Assembly (NCBI GenBank): GCA_002723385.1
Contig: PBNY01000019.1
Location: 1-57,883 of the forward strand
Length of the DNA: 57,883 nucleotides
Reading direction: 5' to 3'
Origin: Oceanospirillaceae bacterium
Lineage (GTDB): Bacteria; Pseudomonadota; Gammaproteobacteria; Pseudomonadales; Oceanobacteraceae
In this document: piece after piece, positions 11,006 to 20,831 of the stretch
Layout of the letters: every line of letters starts with the position of its first letter
Numbering within the stretch: the first letter of the stretch is position 1
Position numbers and translations under genes: made by a program
The notes under the pieces: generated by a model
Told to the model about the DNA's origin: nothing
Database searches by the model: none
What the model saw: only the letters and a program-made list of their open reading frames with translations

Positions 11006-12124
11006 ATGATGAAGACCGGACTGGTTGGTTGGCGTGGCATGGTGGGATCCGTGCTTATGCAACGGATGGAGGAAGAGGGTGACTTCGACCTGATTCAACC
11101 AACATTTTTCACCACATCCCAGAAAGGCAAGCCAGCCCCTGTGCTGGGCGGTAAAGACGCTGGTCTGCTGGAAGATGCTTTTGATATTGAAAAGCTGGCC
11201 GAGCAAGATGTGGTTATTACCTGTCAGGGTGGCGATTACACCAAGGCGGTTTACTCCAAGCTGCGTGAGGCAGGTTGGAACGGCTACTGGATTGACGCAG
11301 CATCGAGCCTGCGTATGGCGGAGGACGCCATCATCGTTTTGGATCCGGTCAACGCAGACGTCATTGATCAGGGACTGGATAGCGGCATCAAGACCTATGT
11401 TGGTGGTAACTGTACCGTCAGCTTGATGTTGTTGGCTCTGGGTGGTCTGTTTGAAAAGGATCTGGTGGAGTGGGTTTCACCCATGACTTATCAGGCCGCT
11501 TCCGGTGCCGGTGCCCAAAATATGCGCGAGCTGATTTCCCAGATGGGTGCGATTCACGCTGACGTCAAGGAGCAGCTGGATAATCCTTCGGCTGCAATTC
11601 TGGATATCGACCGCCAGGTTTCTGAATTCATTCGCAGTGATGATTATCCGAAGGATAATTTCGGTGTCCCGCTGGCAGGCAGCCTGATTCCATATATCGA
11701 CACGCAGCTGGAAAGCGGCCAAAGCCGTGAAGAATGGAAAGCGGAAGTCGAAGCCAACAAGATTCTGGGCCAGTCCGATGCGCCGGTTCCGGTAGACGGC
11801 ATTTGTGTTCGTGTCGGCGCCATGCGTAGTCACAGTCAGGCGATGACCATCAAGCTGAAGAAAGATCTTCCGGTGGATGAGATCGAAGCTATTCTGGATG
11901 CTCATAACGAATGGGTATCTGTGGTGCCAAACGATCGTGATGTCAGCATGCAGAAACTCACTCCGGCCGTCGTAACAGGTACTCTGAATATTCCTGTTGG
12001 TCGTATTCGCAAGCTGAATATGGGCCCTGAGTATATTTCTGCCTTTACTGTTGGCGACCAGCTCCTCTGGGGGGCTGCAGAGCCGTTACGCCGCATGTTG
12101 CGTATTTTGTTAAATCGTTCATAG
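11006..12124 (+). CDS. asd: Aspartate-semialdehyde dehydrogenase
   Basis: Reduces aspartyl phosphate to aspartate semialdehyde with NADPH, the branch point to lysine/diaminopimelate, threonine and methionine. The nucleotide-binding motif [14 protein letters not shown] at the N-terminus and catalytic C136 in [10 protein letters not shown] place it in the enterobacterial-type Asd group. Two consecutive ATG codons exist; starting at the second gives the enterobacterial form and moves the cysteine to 135. Length is 372 residues. The product feeds peptidoglycan synthesis, so the gene is probably essential. A clean terminator follows, ending the leu-asd transcript. Confidence 0.97.
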   Translation: MMKTGLVGWRGMVGSVLMQRMEEEGDFDLIQPTFFTTSQKGKPAPVLGGKDAGLLEDAFDIEKLAEQDVVITCQGGDYTKAVYSKLREAGWNGYWIDAASSLRMAEDAIIVLDPVNADVIDQGLDSGIKTYVGGNCTVSLMLLALGGLFEKDLVEWVSPMTYQAASGAGAQNMRELISQMGAIHADVKEQLDNPSAAILDIDRQVSEFIRSDDYPKDNFGVPLAGSLIPYIDTQLESGQSREEWKAEVEANKILGQSDAPVPVDGICVRVGAMRSHSQAMTIKLKKDLPVDEIEAILDAHNEWVSVVPNDRDVSMQKLTPAVVTGTLNIPVGRIRKLNMGPEYISAFTVGDQLLWGAAEPLRRMLRILLNRS

Positions 12125-12133
12125 AAACGTGAC

Positions 12134-12160
12134 AAAAAAGCGGAAAGGACTCCGCTTTTT
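12134..12160 (+). terminator. Intrinsic terminator after asd
   Basis: Ten-bp stem AAAAAGCGGA/TCCGCTTTTT (12135-12144 and 12151-12160), loop AAGGAC, ending in a T-run. It lies 10 bases after the asd stop. Confidence 0.9.
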
Positions 12161-12478
12161 CATCTGAATTCTAGGAAACATGTCATAACTTGTTCACTTA
12201 CAAGACTTTTATCCCTGCTAGCCTCCGCGCATATATTGCGTAGTCTATGGTTATCCCTGATACTTACGCCTGATTACGATTGTGGATTTTTTGACCATAA
12301 ACGGCTATCAGCTCCGAATTCCAATTATCTGAAATACATATCGACGTCATGTTATTTCAGGCTTCCGCCGAGGCGGGATTTGGAATCGAGCGTCCGCTGA
12401 TTATGAATGTCGTCAGAAATTTGCAGAAGGTTCTACTCAAAGTGGCATAGCTGCCAAGAAATAACCAAGGAAGCACCA
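12161..12478 (+). promoter_or_regulatory. fimV upstream region with a candidate promoter
   Basis: Non-coding, AT-rich stretch of 318 bases between the asd terminator and fimV. A possible sigma-70 promoter is -35 TTGCGT (12236-12241), 17-base spacer, -10 GATACT (12259-12264), which would leave a leader of roughly 205 bases. Near the gene, AAGGAAG (12468-12474) is the ribosome-binding site. A GTG at 12407 is in frame with fimV but would put 24 polar residues in front of the signal peptide, so I do not use it. I see no RNA gene here. Confidence 0.35.
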
Positions 12479-15400
12479 ATGATGCGCTTATTTGCGAAGG
12501 TCTTGATGCTGGTCGGATGTCTGACCATTTCAACTCAGATTCTGGCACTGGGCCTGGGGGAGCTGACATTACGCTCCGCGCTGAATCAGCCACTTGACGC
12601 CGAAATTGAACTGGTTGATGCCGAAGGCCTGTCCCAGTGGGAAATCAAGCCTTTTCTGGCCAGCAACGTTGCCTTTGAGCAGGCCGGGGTGGATCGCCCT
12701 TATTTTCTGACCAAGATTCGTTTCAAGGTTGAAGGCCAGAAAGTTCGATTGACGACAAAAGACCCGGTTACTGAACCATTCCTGAACTTTTTGATGGAGT
12801 TGAACTGGCCATCAGGGCGTGTTTTGCGGGAATACACTGTGCTGCTGGATCCTCCGACTTTCGAGGACGACAACTATCAGCCGCTGGCATCTACCCCTTC
12901 ATCCGCTGGTATGGAGACAACCCAATTTCAGGGAGGTTCCAATCAGGTTCGATCATCTCAGTCTCGCCCTACACCTCCGGCTTACGCGCCGACGCCAGAG
13001 CGAGCCCCGACAGAGCAGGCTCCGGTAGAGCAGCCGGGTACATATCGGGTTCAGCCGAACGATACTCTGTGGAGCATTGCTCTGCGTACCCGTCCTTCCC
13101 GTGATATCACACCACAGCAAATGATGGTGGCGATTCAGAGCGACAACCCGGAAGCTTTTATCGGTGGCAACATCAACCGCCTGAAAACCCATTCCGTACT
13201 TCGGATTCCGGATCAGGAACGGGTCAATGGCATTACCTTCAATGCGGCCGTCTCAGAAGTGGCTCGCCAGAACCGTGAAGTCAATGCTGGCCCGGCACAG
13301 CTGGATGCAACAGGTCGGGATTTCTCAACTGGCCGTGATCAGCGCGAAGCATCAGGCGGTGAAGTCAAACTGGTTTCAGCTCGCGCCAACGAAGCCCGCT
13401 CTGCCGGTGCCAGTGGTGATGTAACTCGTGGTAGTGGTGGTCGTCAGGAAGCACTGGAAAATGAACTGGCCATCAGCCTTGAGAATCTCGACAAAACCCG
13501 TCGGGAAAACAAGGAATTGCGCGATCGCCTCGAAGATTTGAGTGAGCAGCTGGATGAAATGCAGCGCTTGCTGACAATGAAAAACAGTCAGCTCGCGCAC
13601 ATGCAAGCAAACGCAGCTCAGCAGGCTGGCACCTCTGTTCTCGATGAAAGTCCGATTTCTTCCATAGATGGATCCAGTACTCAGCTGGAGGCCGGTGCTC
13701 CTGAATCCGATGCTACTGCCCCGGTACCACAGCCCGCGCCAGCCATAGATGCACAGCAGCAGGCAGCAACAGCACCACCGGCGCCAGCTCCTCGTCCTGA
13801 AGAGCCGATTCAACCGCGTAAGAAATTCACTCCACCACCTCCACCGCCGACCTTCCTTGAATCACTGATGGAAGACCCGATAACTCTGGTTGGAGGCTTG
13901 GGCGCCTTGTTGTTATTGGTTGGCCTGGCAGTGATGTACGTCCGCAAGCGCAAAGAGGGTGATGAAGAAGATGCCATGGCCGCCGAAGACACGGCTATTG
14001 CAGAACCGATTTCGCTTGAAGTAGAGGACAGCCAACTGGTGGCTGCAGAAGAGGCGCCTAAAGATGATTTCGATGACCTGAACAACTTCAACTTCGACAC
14101 CGTGTCCGATGACGACGGTGGAAGTTTGATGGGTGGTCTGGATCTTGGAGATGAACTGACGTCCGCCGATGATACGTCTTCAGAGACTGTTTCTTCCGAG
14201 TTGTCAGAAGTAGCCAGCCCTGAGGATGACAGTGTTGATGTGTCAGACCTTGACTTTGGCGACGAAGATGATGACCTGTTCGAGCTGGTAGACCTGGATG
14301 TTGCGTATGGTAGATTCGATGATGCGGTCAGCCGACTGCAGTCTGCTATTGATGCCCAGCCAGGTCGCACCGATGTTCGTCTGCGTTTGCTTGAGCTGTT
14401 GGTGGAAATGGGTGATTCACAGCGTTACGTCGAGCAGGAAAATGCGGTCATTGAATTGGGTGATGCTGAATTGATTCAGCAAGCTTCCGATTTGCGTCAA
14501 TTGCTCAGTGATCCAATTGAGCCGACGGCAGAACCCGCCGCAGACCAGGACGATGTCGCTTCCGATGTGGATGTCTCTATCGACCAAATAGGACGTGATC
14601 TGAACGATTCTCTCGAAGACGGTATTTCGTTTGGCGATGCACTCGATATTTCTGACGATGATCAGGCTCTGGAAGAGTTTAGCTTTGATGAATCCGAGAC
14701 ATCCGAATTGGCCGAGCTGGCTGACGAGAGTGAAGTCTCTGAAGACGATATGCTTGATTTGGCGACGCTTGAAGCTGAGCTGGGAGAAGACGTTGCTGAG
14801 CTTGAAAAGCAGGATGAAGAAGCTTCCGAAGCGGAAGGTGGCCTGGAATTCGATCTTTCCAGTCTTGCTGAACAGCACGATGAAGAAGAATCCTCAACCG
14901 ATGTTGAGGTCGATGACTCCAATTTGATGGAGTTTGATGCGGCAGAAATCGATCTGGATCAGCTGGACGAAGTCGCTGAGCCGGATGATGTCTCTGAAGT
15001 TGACGACGAAAACAGCATGGAATTTGATCTGAGCTCGCTGGAAGAGCTTGATGAAATGGATGTTGTATCGGAAGCAATGGAGGATGAAGAGCCTGATAAC
15101 CTGATGGACTTCGAAGAAATCGAAGTCCTGACTGAGACTGAAGGCGAAGCAGACAACGTCGACGAAGAAACCTTTGAAGAAGAAAATCAGGTTGATTTCG
15201 ACCTGGGAGAACTCGAAGACGAACTGGGTGAGCTGGAAGAACCAGAAGAAGTAGCATTGGATGCCGAAGACGATCAGGCCGTTGACTTCGATTTGTCTGA
15301 ACTGGATGCAGAACTGGGTGGCTTGGAAGAAGAGTCTTCGGAAATTGCTGACTCCGGTGATGCGATGGCAATGGATTCCGATGACATCGAGGCACTTGAT

Positions 15401-17221
15401 TCTGACTTGAGTGAAGTTAGCCTAGAAGCTCTGATGGATGCAGAATCTGCGGAGCACGGCGAATTTGACCTTGCTGAGCTAAAGAGCGAGTTCTCTGCGG
15501 ATGAACCCCTGGAAGATGGAAATGTTCCGAGTCTGGATGCTCTTGGTGATCTGCCAGAGTTGGATTCCCTTGCTGACGATGAATCAGTAGATGGTTTGGC
15601 TGCTCTTGAAGCTGAGCTGGAAGGGACTGAGTTGCCTGCTGCCGACGACCTGGAAGATATGCCAGAGCTTGAAGTGGCAGATGGTGATCTGGAGACACTG
15701 GAAGCTTTAGACGAGCTTCCAGAGCTGGAAAGTCTGGAAGAGTTGCCAGAGCTTGAAGCCGAGGCTGGAGACGGTGAAGAGTCAGTCGATGTCTTGGCTT
15801 CTCTTGACGAGGAGTTGCCTGAACTGGAGTCTCTGGAAACCGCAGACGTCGCCGAATTGGATGAGCTTCCTGAGCTGGAAAGTCTGGAAGAGTTGCCAGA
15901 GCTTGAAGCTGAGGCCGGAGACAGTGAAGAGTTAGCTGATGCCTTGGCTTCTCTTGATGAAGAGTTGCCGGAACTGGAGTCTCTGGAAACTGCAGACGTT
16001 GCCGAATTCGATGAGCTTCCGGAGCTGGAAAGTCTGGACGAGTTACCAGAGCTGGAAGTCGAGTCTGAAGGAAATGAAGAATCAGCCGATGTCCTGACTT
16101 CTCTTGATGAAGAGCTGCCGGAACTGGAGTCTCTGGAAACCGCAGGCGTCGCCGAGTTGGACGAGCTTCCGGAGCTGGAAAGTCTGGACGACTTACCAGA
16201 GCTGGAAGTTGAGTCTGAAGGAAATGAAGAATCAGCCGATGTCCTGGCTTCTCTTGATGAAGAGCTGCCGGAACTGGAGTCTCTGGAAACCGCAGGCGTC
16301 GCCGAGTTGGACGAGCTTCCGGAGTTAGATGATCTGGACGACTTACCAGAGCTGGAAGTCGAGTCTGAAGGAAATGAAGAATCAGCCGATGTCCTGGCTT
16401 CTCTTGATGAAGAGTTGCCAGAACTGGAGTCTCTGGAAGTTGCCGATGTTGCAGAGGTGGACGAGCTTCCTGATCTGGACGATTTGCCAGAGCTGGAAGT
16501 CGAGCCTGATGAAAATGAAGATCCAGCCGATGTCCTGGCTTCTCTTGATGAAGAAGTGCCAGAACTGGAGTCTCTGGAAGTTGCCGATGTTGCAGAGGTG
16601 GACGAGCTTCCAGAGCTGGATGATCTGGACGACTTACCAGAGCTTCAAGTAGGGTCTGATGAATCAGTTGATGTGCTGGCATCTCTAGATGAAGAGCTGC
16701 CCGAGCTGGATTCTCTTGATGAGCTTCCTGAACTGGGTGATGACGATACATTACCAGAGTTGGATGAGACTGCTTCACTTGATGATCTGCCAGTTCTGGA
16801 TGAACCAGATCTGGATGAGGCAGTCGATGAAATCCCTGAGTTGGATGCGTTGCCAGAGCTTGAGCCGCTGGAAGTAGCAGAGGAAACGGAGACAGCTTCG
16901 GATGTAGAGCCTTCCGTCATTGATTCCGTCGTAGACGCAGCTCCGGTTGCAGGTCTGGCAGCAGCCGCGTCGGCAGTTGCCGCTTCGAGTGATAGTGGTG
17001 TCAAAACCAACGACATTGATTTGGAAGCTTTGGCGAAAACGGACGATGAGTTTGATTTCCTGTCCGGCACCGACGAGTGTGATACCAAGCTGGAACTGGC
17101 TCAGGAATACCTGAATATGGGTGATGAAGACGGTGCTCGGGAGCTGCTTGGAGAAGTGGTTTCTGAGGGAACAGACCCTCAAATTCACAAGGCTAGAGAA
17201 CTGCTGGACACATTTGCCTGA
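12479..17221 (+). CDS. fimV: FimV-type polar/pilus assembly protein with an expanded acidic repeat region
   Basis: Inner-membrane, peptidoglycan-binding organiser of the cell pole, type IV pili and twitching in relatives. Domains in order: signal peptide (1 to about 23, cut before LGLGELTLRSALNQPL); FimV N-terminal domain; LysM domain (about 187-245, YRVQPNDTLWSIALRTRPS); coiled coil (about 324-381); Pro-rich segment; one membrane helix (about 467-492, VGGLGALLLLVGLAVMYVRKRK); a short TPR-like stretch (about 598-677); a very long Asp/Glu-rich cytoplasmic region; and the conserved FimV C-terminal TPR-like domain ending KLELAQEYLNMGDEDGARELL. At 1580 residues it is much longer than typical (about 700-1000). 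The excess is in the acidic region, which contains seven tandem 47-50-residue repeats. AAGGAAG upstream and the signal peptide fix the start. truA begins three bases after its stop. Confidence 0.95.
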   Translation: MMRLFAKVLMLVGCLTISTQILALGLGELTLRSALNQPLDAEIELVDAEGLSQWEIKPFLASNVAFEQAGVDRPYFLTKIRFKVEGQKVRLTTKDPVTEPFLNFLMELNWPSGRVLREYTVLLDPPTFEDDNYQPLASTPSSAGMETTQFQGGSNQVRSSQSRPTPPAYAPTPERAPTEQAPVEQPGTYRVQPNDTLWSIALRTRPSRDITPQQMMVAIQSDNPEAFIGGNINRLKTHSVLRIPDQERVNGITFNAAVSEVARQNREVNAGPAQLDATGRDFSTGRDQREASGGEVKLVSARANEARSAGASGDVTRGSGGRQEALENELAISLENLDKTRRENKELRDRLEDLSEQLDEMQRLLTMKNSQLAHMQANAAQQAGTSVLDESPISSIDGSSTQLEAGAPESDATAPVPQPAPAIDAQQQAATAPPAPAPRPEEPIQPRKKFTPPPPPPTFLESLMEDPITLVGGLGALLLLVGLAVMYVRKRKEGDEEDAMAAEDTAIAEPISLEVEDSQLVAAEEAPKDDFDDLNNFNFDTVSDDDGGSLMGGLDLGDELTSADDTSSETVSSELSEVASPEDDSVDVSDLDFGDEDDDLFELVDLDVAYGRFDDAVSRLQSAIDAQPGRTDVRLRLLELLVEMGDSQRYVEQENAVIELGDAELIQQASDLRQLLSDPIEPTAEPAADQDDVASDVDVSIDQIGRDLNDSLEDGISFGDALDISDDDQALEEFSFDESETSELAELADESEVSEDDMLDLATLEAELGEDVAELEKQDEEASEAEGGLEFDLSSLAEQHDEEESSTDVEVDDSNLMEFDAAEIDLDQLDEVAEPDDVSEVDDENSMEFDLSSLEELDEMDVVSEAMEDEEPDNLMDFEEIEVLTETEGEADNVDEETFEEENQVDFDLGELEDELGELEEPEEVALDAEDDQAVDFDLSELDAELGGLEEESSEIADSGDAMAMDSDDIEALDSDLSEVSLEALMDAESAEHGEFDLAELKSEFSADEPLEDGNVPSLDALGDLPELDSLADDESVDGLAALEAELEGTELPAADDLEDMPELEVADGDLETLEALDELPELESLEELPELEAEAGDGEESVDVLASLDEELPELESLETADVAELDELPELESLEELPELEAEAGDSEELADALASLDEELPELESLETADVAEFDELPELESLDELPELEVESEGNEESADVLTSLDEELPELESLETAGVAELDELPELESLDDLPELEVESEGNEESADVLASLDEELPELESLETAGVAELDELPELDDLDDLPELEVESEGNEESADVLASLDEELPELESLEVADVAEVDELPDLDDLPELEVEPDENEDPADVLASLDEEVPELESLEVADVAEVDELPELDDLDDLPELQVGSDESVDVLASLDEELPELDSLDELPELGDDDTLPELDETASLDDLPVLDEPDLDEAVDEIPELDALPELEPLEVAEETETASDVEPSVIDSVVDAAPVAGLAAAASAVAASSDSGVKTNDIDLEALAKTDDEFDFLSGTDECDTKLELAQEYLNMGDEDGARELLGEVVSEGTDPQIHKARELLDTFA
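15710..16720 (+). repeat. Seven-copy ~150-bp in-frame tandem repeat in fimV
   Basis: Unit starts at 15710, 15860, 16010, 16160, 16310, 16460 and 16601; the sixth copy is 141 bases and the last about 120. Each encodes a variant of DELPELESLxELPELE, then ASLDEELPELESLE, ending in (T/V)A-V-A-E. Copies three and four differ at only about five positions, pointing to recent duplication, while the outer copies have diverged. All copies keep frame. Confidence 0.93.
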
Positions 17222-17224
17222 TCA

Positions 17225-18049
17225 ATGACTGAAAACCTGAGGCGGCGTTATGCCGCCATTGTTGAATACAACGGCGCCAACTTTCATGGTTGGCAAAAGC
17301 AAAAACATCATGATGAACCCACGGTTCAGGCCGCTCTGGAAGCGGCTATCTCCAAGGTCGCGAATCATCCGGTTGAAATTGTTTGCGCTGGCAGAACCGA
17401 TGCCGGTGTTCACGCAACGAGGCAAGTGATTCACTTTGATACCGATGCCATACGCTCAGACTATGGTTGGATCATGGGGATCAACACCAATACTCCGGCT
17501 GCTGTTTCTGTGCAGTGGCTGCAACAGGTAGATACGGATTTTCATGCCCGTTTCAAAGCTCAGGCTCGTTGCTACCGGTATTTGATTAATAATTCAAAGT
17601 ATCGTCAGGCCCTCCAGCATGAGCAACTGACCTGGTGGAAGTACGACCTGGATGTTGATCGAATGCAAATGGCTGCCAATCAGCTCTTGGGCGAACATGA
17701 CTTCTCTGCCTTCCGTGCCAAAGACTGCCAGGCCAAAAGCCCGGTGAAAACCATGCATCGCATATCGGTGAAGCGCTGGGGAGCTCTGATTATGGTGGAA
17801 TTGGAATCCAGTGCTTTTCTTTACCATATGGTAAGAAACATCATGGGAGTGTTGATTCCCATCGGTGAGGGAAACAAGCCAGTTGAATGGATGACAGAGG
17901 TTCTTGAAAGTCGATCTCGTTTGGCCGCTGGTGTGACCGCTCCCGGAGATGGTTTGCATTTTGTGGGGGTGCGTTTTCCTGAACAGTTTGGTATCCCGTC
18001 AGCGCCATACGGCCCTCTTTTGTTGGAGCCTGTATTGTCCCTGAGCTGA
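17225..18049 (+). CDS. truA: tRNA pseudouridine(38-40) synthase
   Basis: Makes pseudouridine at positions 38-40 of the anticodon arm of many tRNAs. The catalytic aspartate is D59 in CAGRTDAGVHATRQVIHF, the defining TruA motif, and the C-terminal half has FLYHMVRNIMGVLIPIG. Length is 274 residues, normal. It starts three bases after fimV, and the fimV-truA-trpF order is the one known from Pseudomonas. It is probably expressed from the fimV promoter. Confidence 0.97.
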   Translation: MTENLRRRYAAIVEYNGANFHGWQKQKHHDEPTVQAALEAAISKVANHPVEIVCAGRTDAGVHATRQVIHFDTDAIRSDYGWIMGINTNTPAAVSVQWLQQVDTDFHARFKAQARCYRYLINNSKYRQALQHEQLTWWKYDLDVDRMQMAANQLLGEHDFSAFRAKDCQAKSPVKTMHRISVKRWGALIMVELESSAFLYHMVRNIMGVLIPIGEGNKPVEWMTEVLESRSRLAAGVTAPGDGLHFVGVRFPEQFGIPSAPYGPLLLEPVLSLS

Positions 18050-18091
18050 CTTTGCAGTCATCACGTTTCACCAAAAATAACGAGGGTTCTA

Positions 18092-18730
18092 ATGAGTACC
18101 TGTGCTACCGGGTTTCGAACCCGCGTCAAAATTTGTGGCTTAACCCGACCTGAAGATGTCCAGTGTGCAGTAGACAGTGGTGCTGACGCATTGGGGTTTG
18201 TGTTCTATCCGCCTAGCCCACGCGCAATTGAAGCGGAACAGCTTGCTGAGTTGGTCAAATCTGTGCCAGCCTTTGTTACGGTCACAGCGCTGTTTGTCAA
18301 TCCGTCACAAGAGGAAGTGCAAAGCGTACTGGATGCCGCTAGAATTGACTTACTGCAATTTCATGGTGATGAAGACGATGGTTTCTGCCGTCAGTTTCAC
18401 AAGTCCTATATCAAGGCCGTCCGTGTCCGGCAAGCGTCGGATATGGTGGAGGCGTGCCTGCGCTTCCCAGGTGCCTTGTCCCTTCTGTTAGACAGTTACA
18501 AACCCGGTGTGCCGGGTGGAACCGGAGAAAGTTTTGACTGGTCTCTGATTCCTGAAGATCTCAACAAATCCATTATTCTTGCTGGTGGTCTGGATCCATC
18601 AAACGTGAAAACTGCCATTCAACAGGTGCGTCCGTTTGCAGTGGATGTCAGCGGTGGCGTTGAAGCATCCAGAGGCATTAAAGATGCCAGCAAGATAAAA
18701 GCCTTTATGAACGAGGTATATCGTGACTGA
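18092..18730 (+). CDS. trpF: Phosphoribosylanthranilate isomerase
   Basis: Single-domain (beta/alpha)8 enzyme performing the Amadori rearrangement in tryptophan synthesis; it is not fused to TrpC. The N-terminal motif [12 protein letters not shown] carries the catalytic cysteine, and the phosphate-binding end [11 protein letters not shown] and AVDVSGGVE are present. Length is 212 residues. The upstream sequence AACGAGGGTTCTA provides a ribosome-binding site. It overlaps trpB by eight bases, indicating coupled translation. Confidence 0.97.
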   Translation: MSTCATGFRTRVKICGLTRPEDVQCAVDSGADALGFVFYPPSPRAIEAEQLAELVKSVPAFVTVTALFVNPSQEEVQSVLDAARIDLLQFHGDEDDGFCRQFHKSYIKAVRVRQASDMVEACLRFPGALSLLLDSYKPGVPGGTGESFDWSLIPEDLNKSIILAGGLDPSNVKTAIQQVRPFAVDVSGGVEASRGIKDASKIKAFMNEVYRD

Positions 18731-19937
18731 TAACAGCGCTATTGATATGACATTGCCAGACGAACGTGGCCACTTCGGCATTTTTGGTGGACGGTTCGTC
18801 TCGGAAACTCTGACCTATGCTCTGGACGAATTGCAGGAAACCTACACCAAGCTTCGAGATGACCCTGATTTTCAGCGTGCATTTGATAACGATTTGGCGC
18901 ACTACGTGGGGCGTCCCTCTCCTTTGTATCATGCCGAGCGCCTGAGCTCTCATTGTGGCGGGGCAAAGATTTATCTGAAGCGTGAAGACCTGAACCACAC
19001 GGGCGCTCACAAGATCAACAACACCATTGGGCAGGCGTTGTTGGCTCGCTTCATGGGTAAGAAGAAAGTGATTGCCGAGACGGGTGCTGGTCAGCACGGT
19101 GTGGCTTCTGCCACGGTTGCAGCCCGCTTTGGTCTGGAATGCAAAGTGTTTATGGGTTCAACCGATGTTGAACGCCAGAAGCTGAATGTCTATCGCATGA
19201 AGCTGTTGGGAGCATCGGTAGAGTCAGTGGAATCCGGTACCAAAACCCTGAAAGATGCCATGAACGAAGCCATGCGACACTGGGTGACTCATGTTGATGA
19301 CACCTTCTACATCATTGGTACAGCAGCAGGTCCGCATCCATACCCAATGCTGGTTCGCGACTTCCAGAGTGTCATTGGCCGTGAAACCCAACGTCAGTGT
19401 GACGAACAACTGGGACGTCAGCCAGATGCACTGGTTGCCTGTGTGGGCGGTGGTTCCAACGCAATTGGCTTGTTCTATCCCTACATCAACGACACATCGG
19501 TTGCCATGTACGGCGTAGAGGCTGGTGGCCTGGGGCTGGATGGTGATGATCATGCGGCGCCCTTGAGCAAGGGTCGCCCTGGTGTTCTTCATGGGAATCG
19601 GACTTACTTGATGGAAGACGAAAACGGCCAGATCATGGGGACGCATTCGATTTCCGCCGGTCTGGATTACCCGGGGGTTGGTCCTGAGCACGCCTGGTTG
19701 AAAGATATTCATCGCGCCCAATACGTTGCGGCGACCGATGACGAAGCCATGGATGCTTTCCACAAACTGACCATGCTGGAAGGCATCATGCCTGCTTTGG
19801 AAAGTTCACATGCGGTGGCCTATGCGATGAAACTGGCCGCTTCAATGAGCAAGGATGAAGTGATTGTTGTGAATCTCTCCGGTCGAGGTGACAAGGACAT
19901 TCACACGGTAGCGGCTCTGGATGGCGTAACCGCCTGA
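18723..19937 (+). CDS. trpB: Tryptophan synthase, beta chain
   Basis: PLP enzyme joining indole and serine to give tryptophan. The PLP lysine is K97 in [18 protein letters not shown], and the phosphate-binding glycine loop [10 protein letters not shown] is present. The start is GTG at 18723, overlapping the last eight bases of trpF; GAACGAGG just upstream is the likely ribosome-binding site. An ATG at 18747 would remove residues that precede the conserved core and is less likely. Length is 404 residues. A GC hairpin and about 90 bases separate it from trpA. Confidence 0.97.
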   Translation: MTDNSAIDMTLPDERGHFGIFGGRFVSETLTYALDELQETYTKLRDDPDFQRAFDNDLAHYVGRPSPLYHAERLSSHCGGAKIYLKREDLNHTGAHKINNTIGQALLARFMGKKKVIAETGAGQHGVASATVAARFGLECKVFMGSTDVERQKLNVYRMKLLGASVESVESGTKTLKDAMNEAMRHWVTHVDDTFYIIGTAAGPHPYPMLVRDFQSVIGRETQRQCDEQLGRQPDALVACVGGGSNAIGLFYPYINDTSVAMYGVEAGGLGLDGDDHAAPLSKGRPGVLHGNRTYLMEDENGQIMGTHSISAGLDYPGVGPEHAWLKDIHRAQYVAATDDEAMDAFHKLTMLEGIMPALESSHAVAYAMKLAASMSKDEVIVVNLSGRGDKDIHTVAALDGVTA

Positions 19938-19990
19938 GCAACTTGCCATTCAGTTGCAGTGTAACTTCAAACTGACATTTCACCTTGATT

Positions 19991-20010
19991 GCCCGGTATG
20001 GCCGGGCTTT
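19991..20010 (+). terminator. Weak hairpin between trpB and trpA
   Basis: Six-bp stem GCCCGG/CCGGGC (19991-19996 and 20002-20007), loop TATGG, followed by only three Ts. It could be a weak terminator, an RNA processing or stability element, or chance. Confidence 0.35.
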
Positions 20011-20027
20011 GGATGAGACCGACTAGC

Positions 20028-20831
20028 ATGACACGTATTCAAACAACTCTGGCTGCTCTGGAAGAGCAGTCACGTAAGGCCCTGATCCCATACATTACCG
20101 CTGGTGATCCGGACAAGGCGTCTACAGTGCCGATGATGCACGCTTTGGTGGAAGCGGGCGCTGACATTATTGAACTGGGCGTTCCTTTCTCTGACCCCAT
20201 GGCTGATGGCCCAACAATCCAGCTGGCATGTGAACGCGCGTTGGAGCACGGCACGTCGTTGAAAGACGTATTGGACATGGTTGCTGCTTTCCGTGAGCAA
20301 GACAAAATCACACCCGTTGTATTGATGGGCTACCTGAATCCGGTTGAAGCCATGGGTTACGAAACCTTCGTTGCTCGTGCTGTTGAATCCGGCGTTGACG
20401 GTGTTCTGATGGTGGATCTGCCACCAGAAGAAGCCGCGGACGTTGAATCCATCTTCAGCACTGCCGGTCTGGATATGATTTATCTGATTGCGCCGACTAC
20501 CACCGATGCGCGTATTGAAGCCATTGGCAAGGCTGGCAGTGGCTACGTTTACTACGTATCCCTGAAAGGCGTTACCGGCTCCAGGGCATTGGATGTCGAT
20601 GATGTGGCTCGCAATCTGGACCGCATTCGCCAGCATGTCAGCATTCCAGTTGGCGTTGGTTTTGGCATTCAGGATGGTCAAACTGCTGCGGCCGTTAGCA
20701 AGGTAGCTGATGGTGTGATCGTTGGTAGTGCTATCGTCAACCGTATAGCGGCGAACGCTGACAATCCTGAGCAAGCACGCGCTGACGTGGTTGAGTTGGT
20801 TGCTGGCATGCGTCAGGCAATGGATGCCTGA
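20028..20831 (+). CDS. trpA: Tryptophan synthase, alpha chain
   Basis: Cleaves indole-3-glycerol phosphate and channels indole to TrpB. The catalytic region [17 protein letters not shown] contains the conserved Glu and Asp, and the phosphate site GVGFGIQDG is near the C-terminus. Starting at [11 protein letters not shown] gives 267 residues, the family length; in-frame ATGs at 19989, 19998 and 20013 would read through the trpB/trpA hairpin and add non-conserved residues. No strong ribosome-binding site is seen for any of these starts. The stop overlaps the folC start (TGATG). accD, which commonly precedes folC, is absent at this junction. Confidence 0.96.
   Translation: MTRIQTTLAALEEQSRKALIPYITAGDPDKASTVPMMHALVEAGADIIELGVPFSDPMADGPTIQLACERALEHGTSLKDVLDMVAAFREQDKITPVVLMGYLNPVEAMGYETFVARAVESGVDGVLMVDLPPEEAADVESIFSTAGLDMIYLIAPTTTDARIEAIGKAGSGYVYYVSLKGVTGSRALDVDDVARNLDRIRQHVSIPVGVGFGIQDGQTAAAVSKVADGVIVGSAIVNRIAANADNPEQARADVVELVAGMRQAMDA

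Noticed and set aside
15710-16720. Regularly spaced repeats considered as a CRISPR array.
   Set aside because: The units are 150 bp, contiguous, coding and without unique spacers.
15417-16778. Long open frame of 453 codons antisense to fimV.
   Set aside because: It is a by-product of the biased GAN/CTG codons of the acidic repeats; its own repeats mirror those of fimV and it has no start signals.
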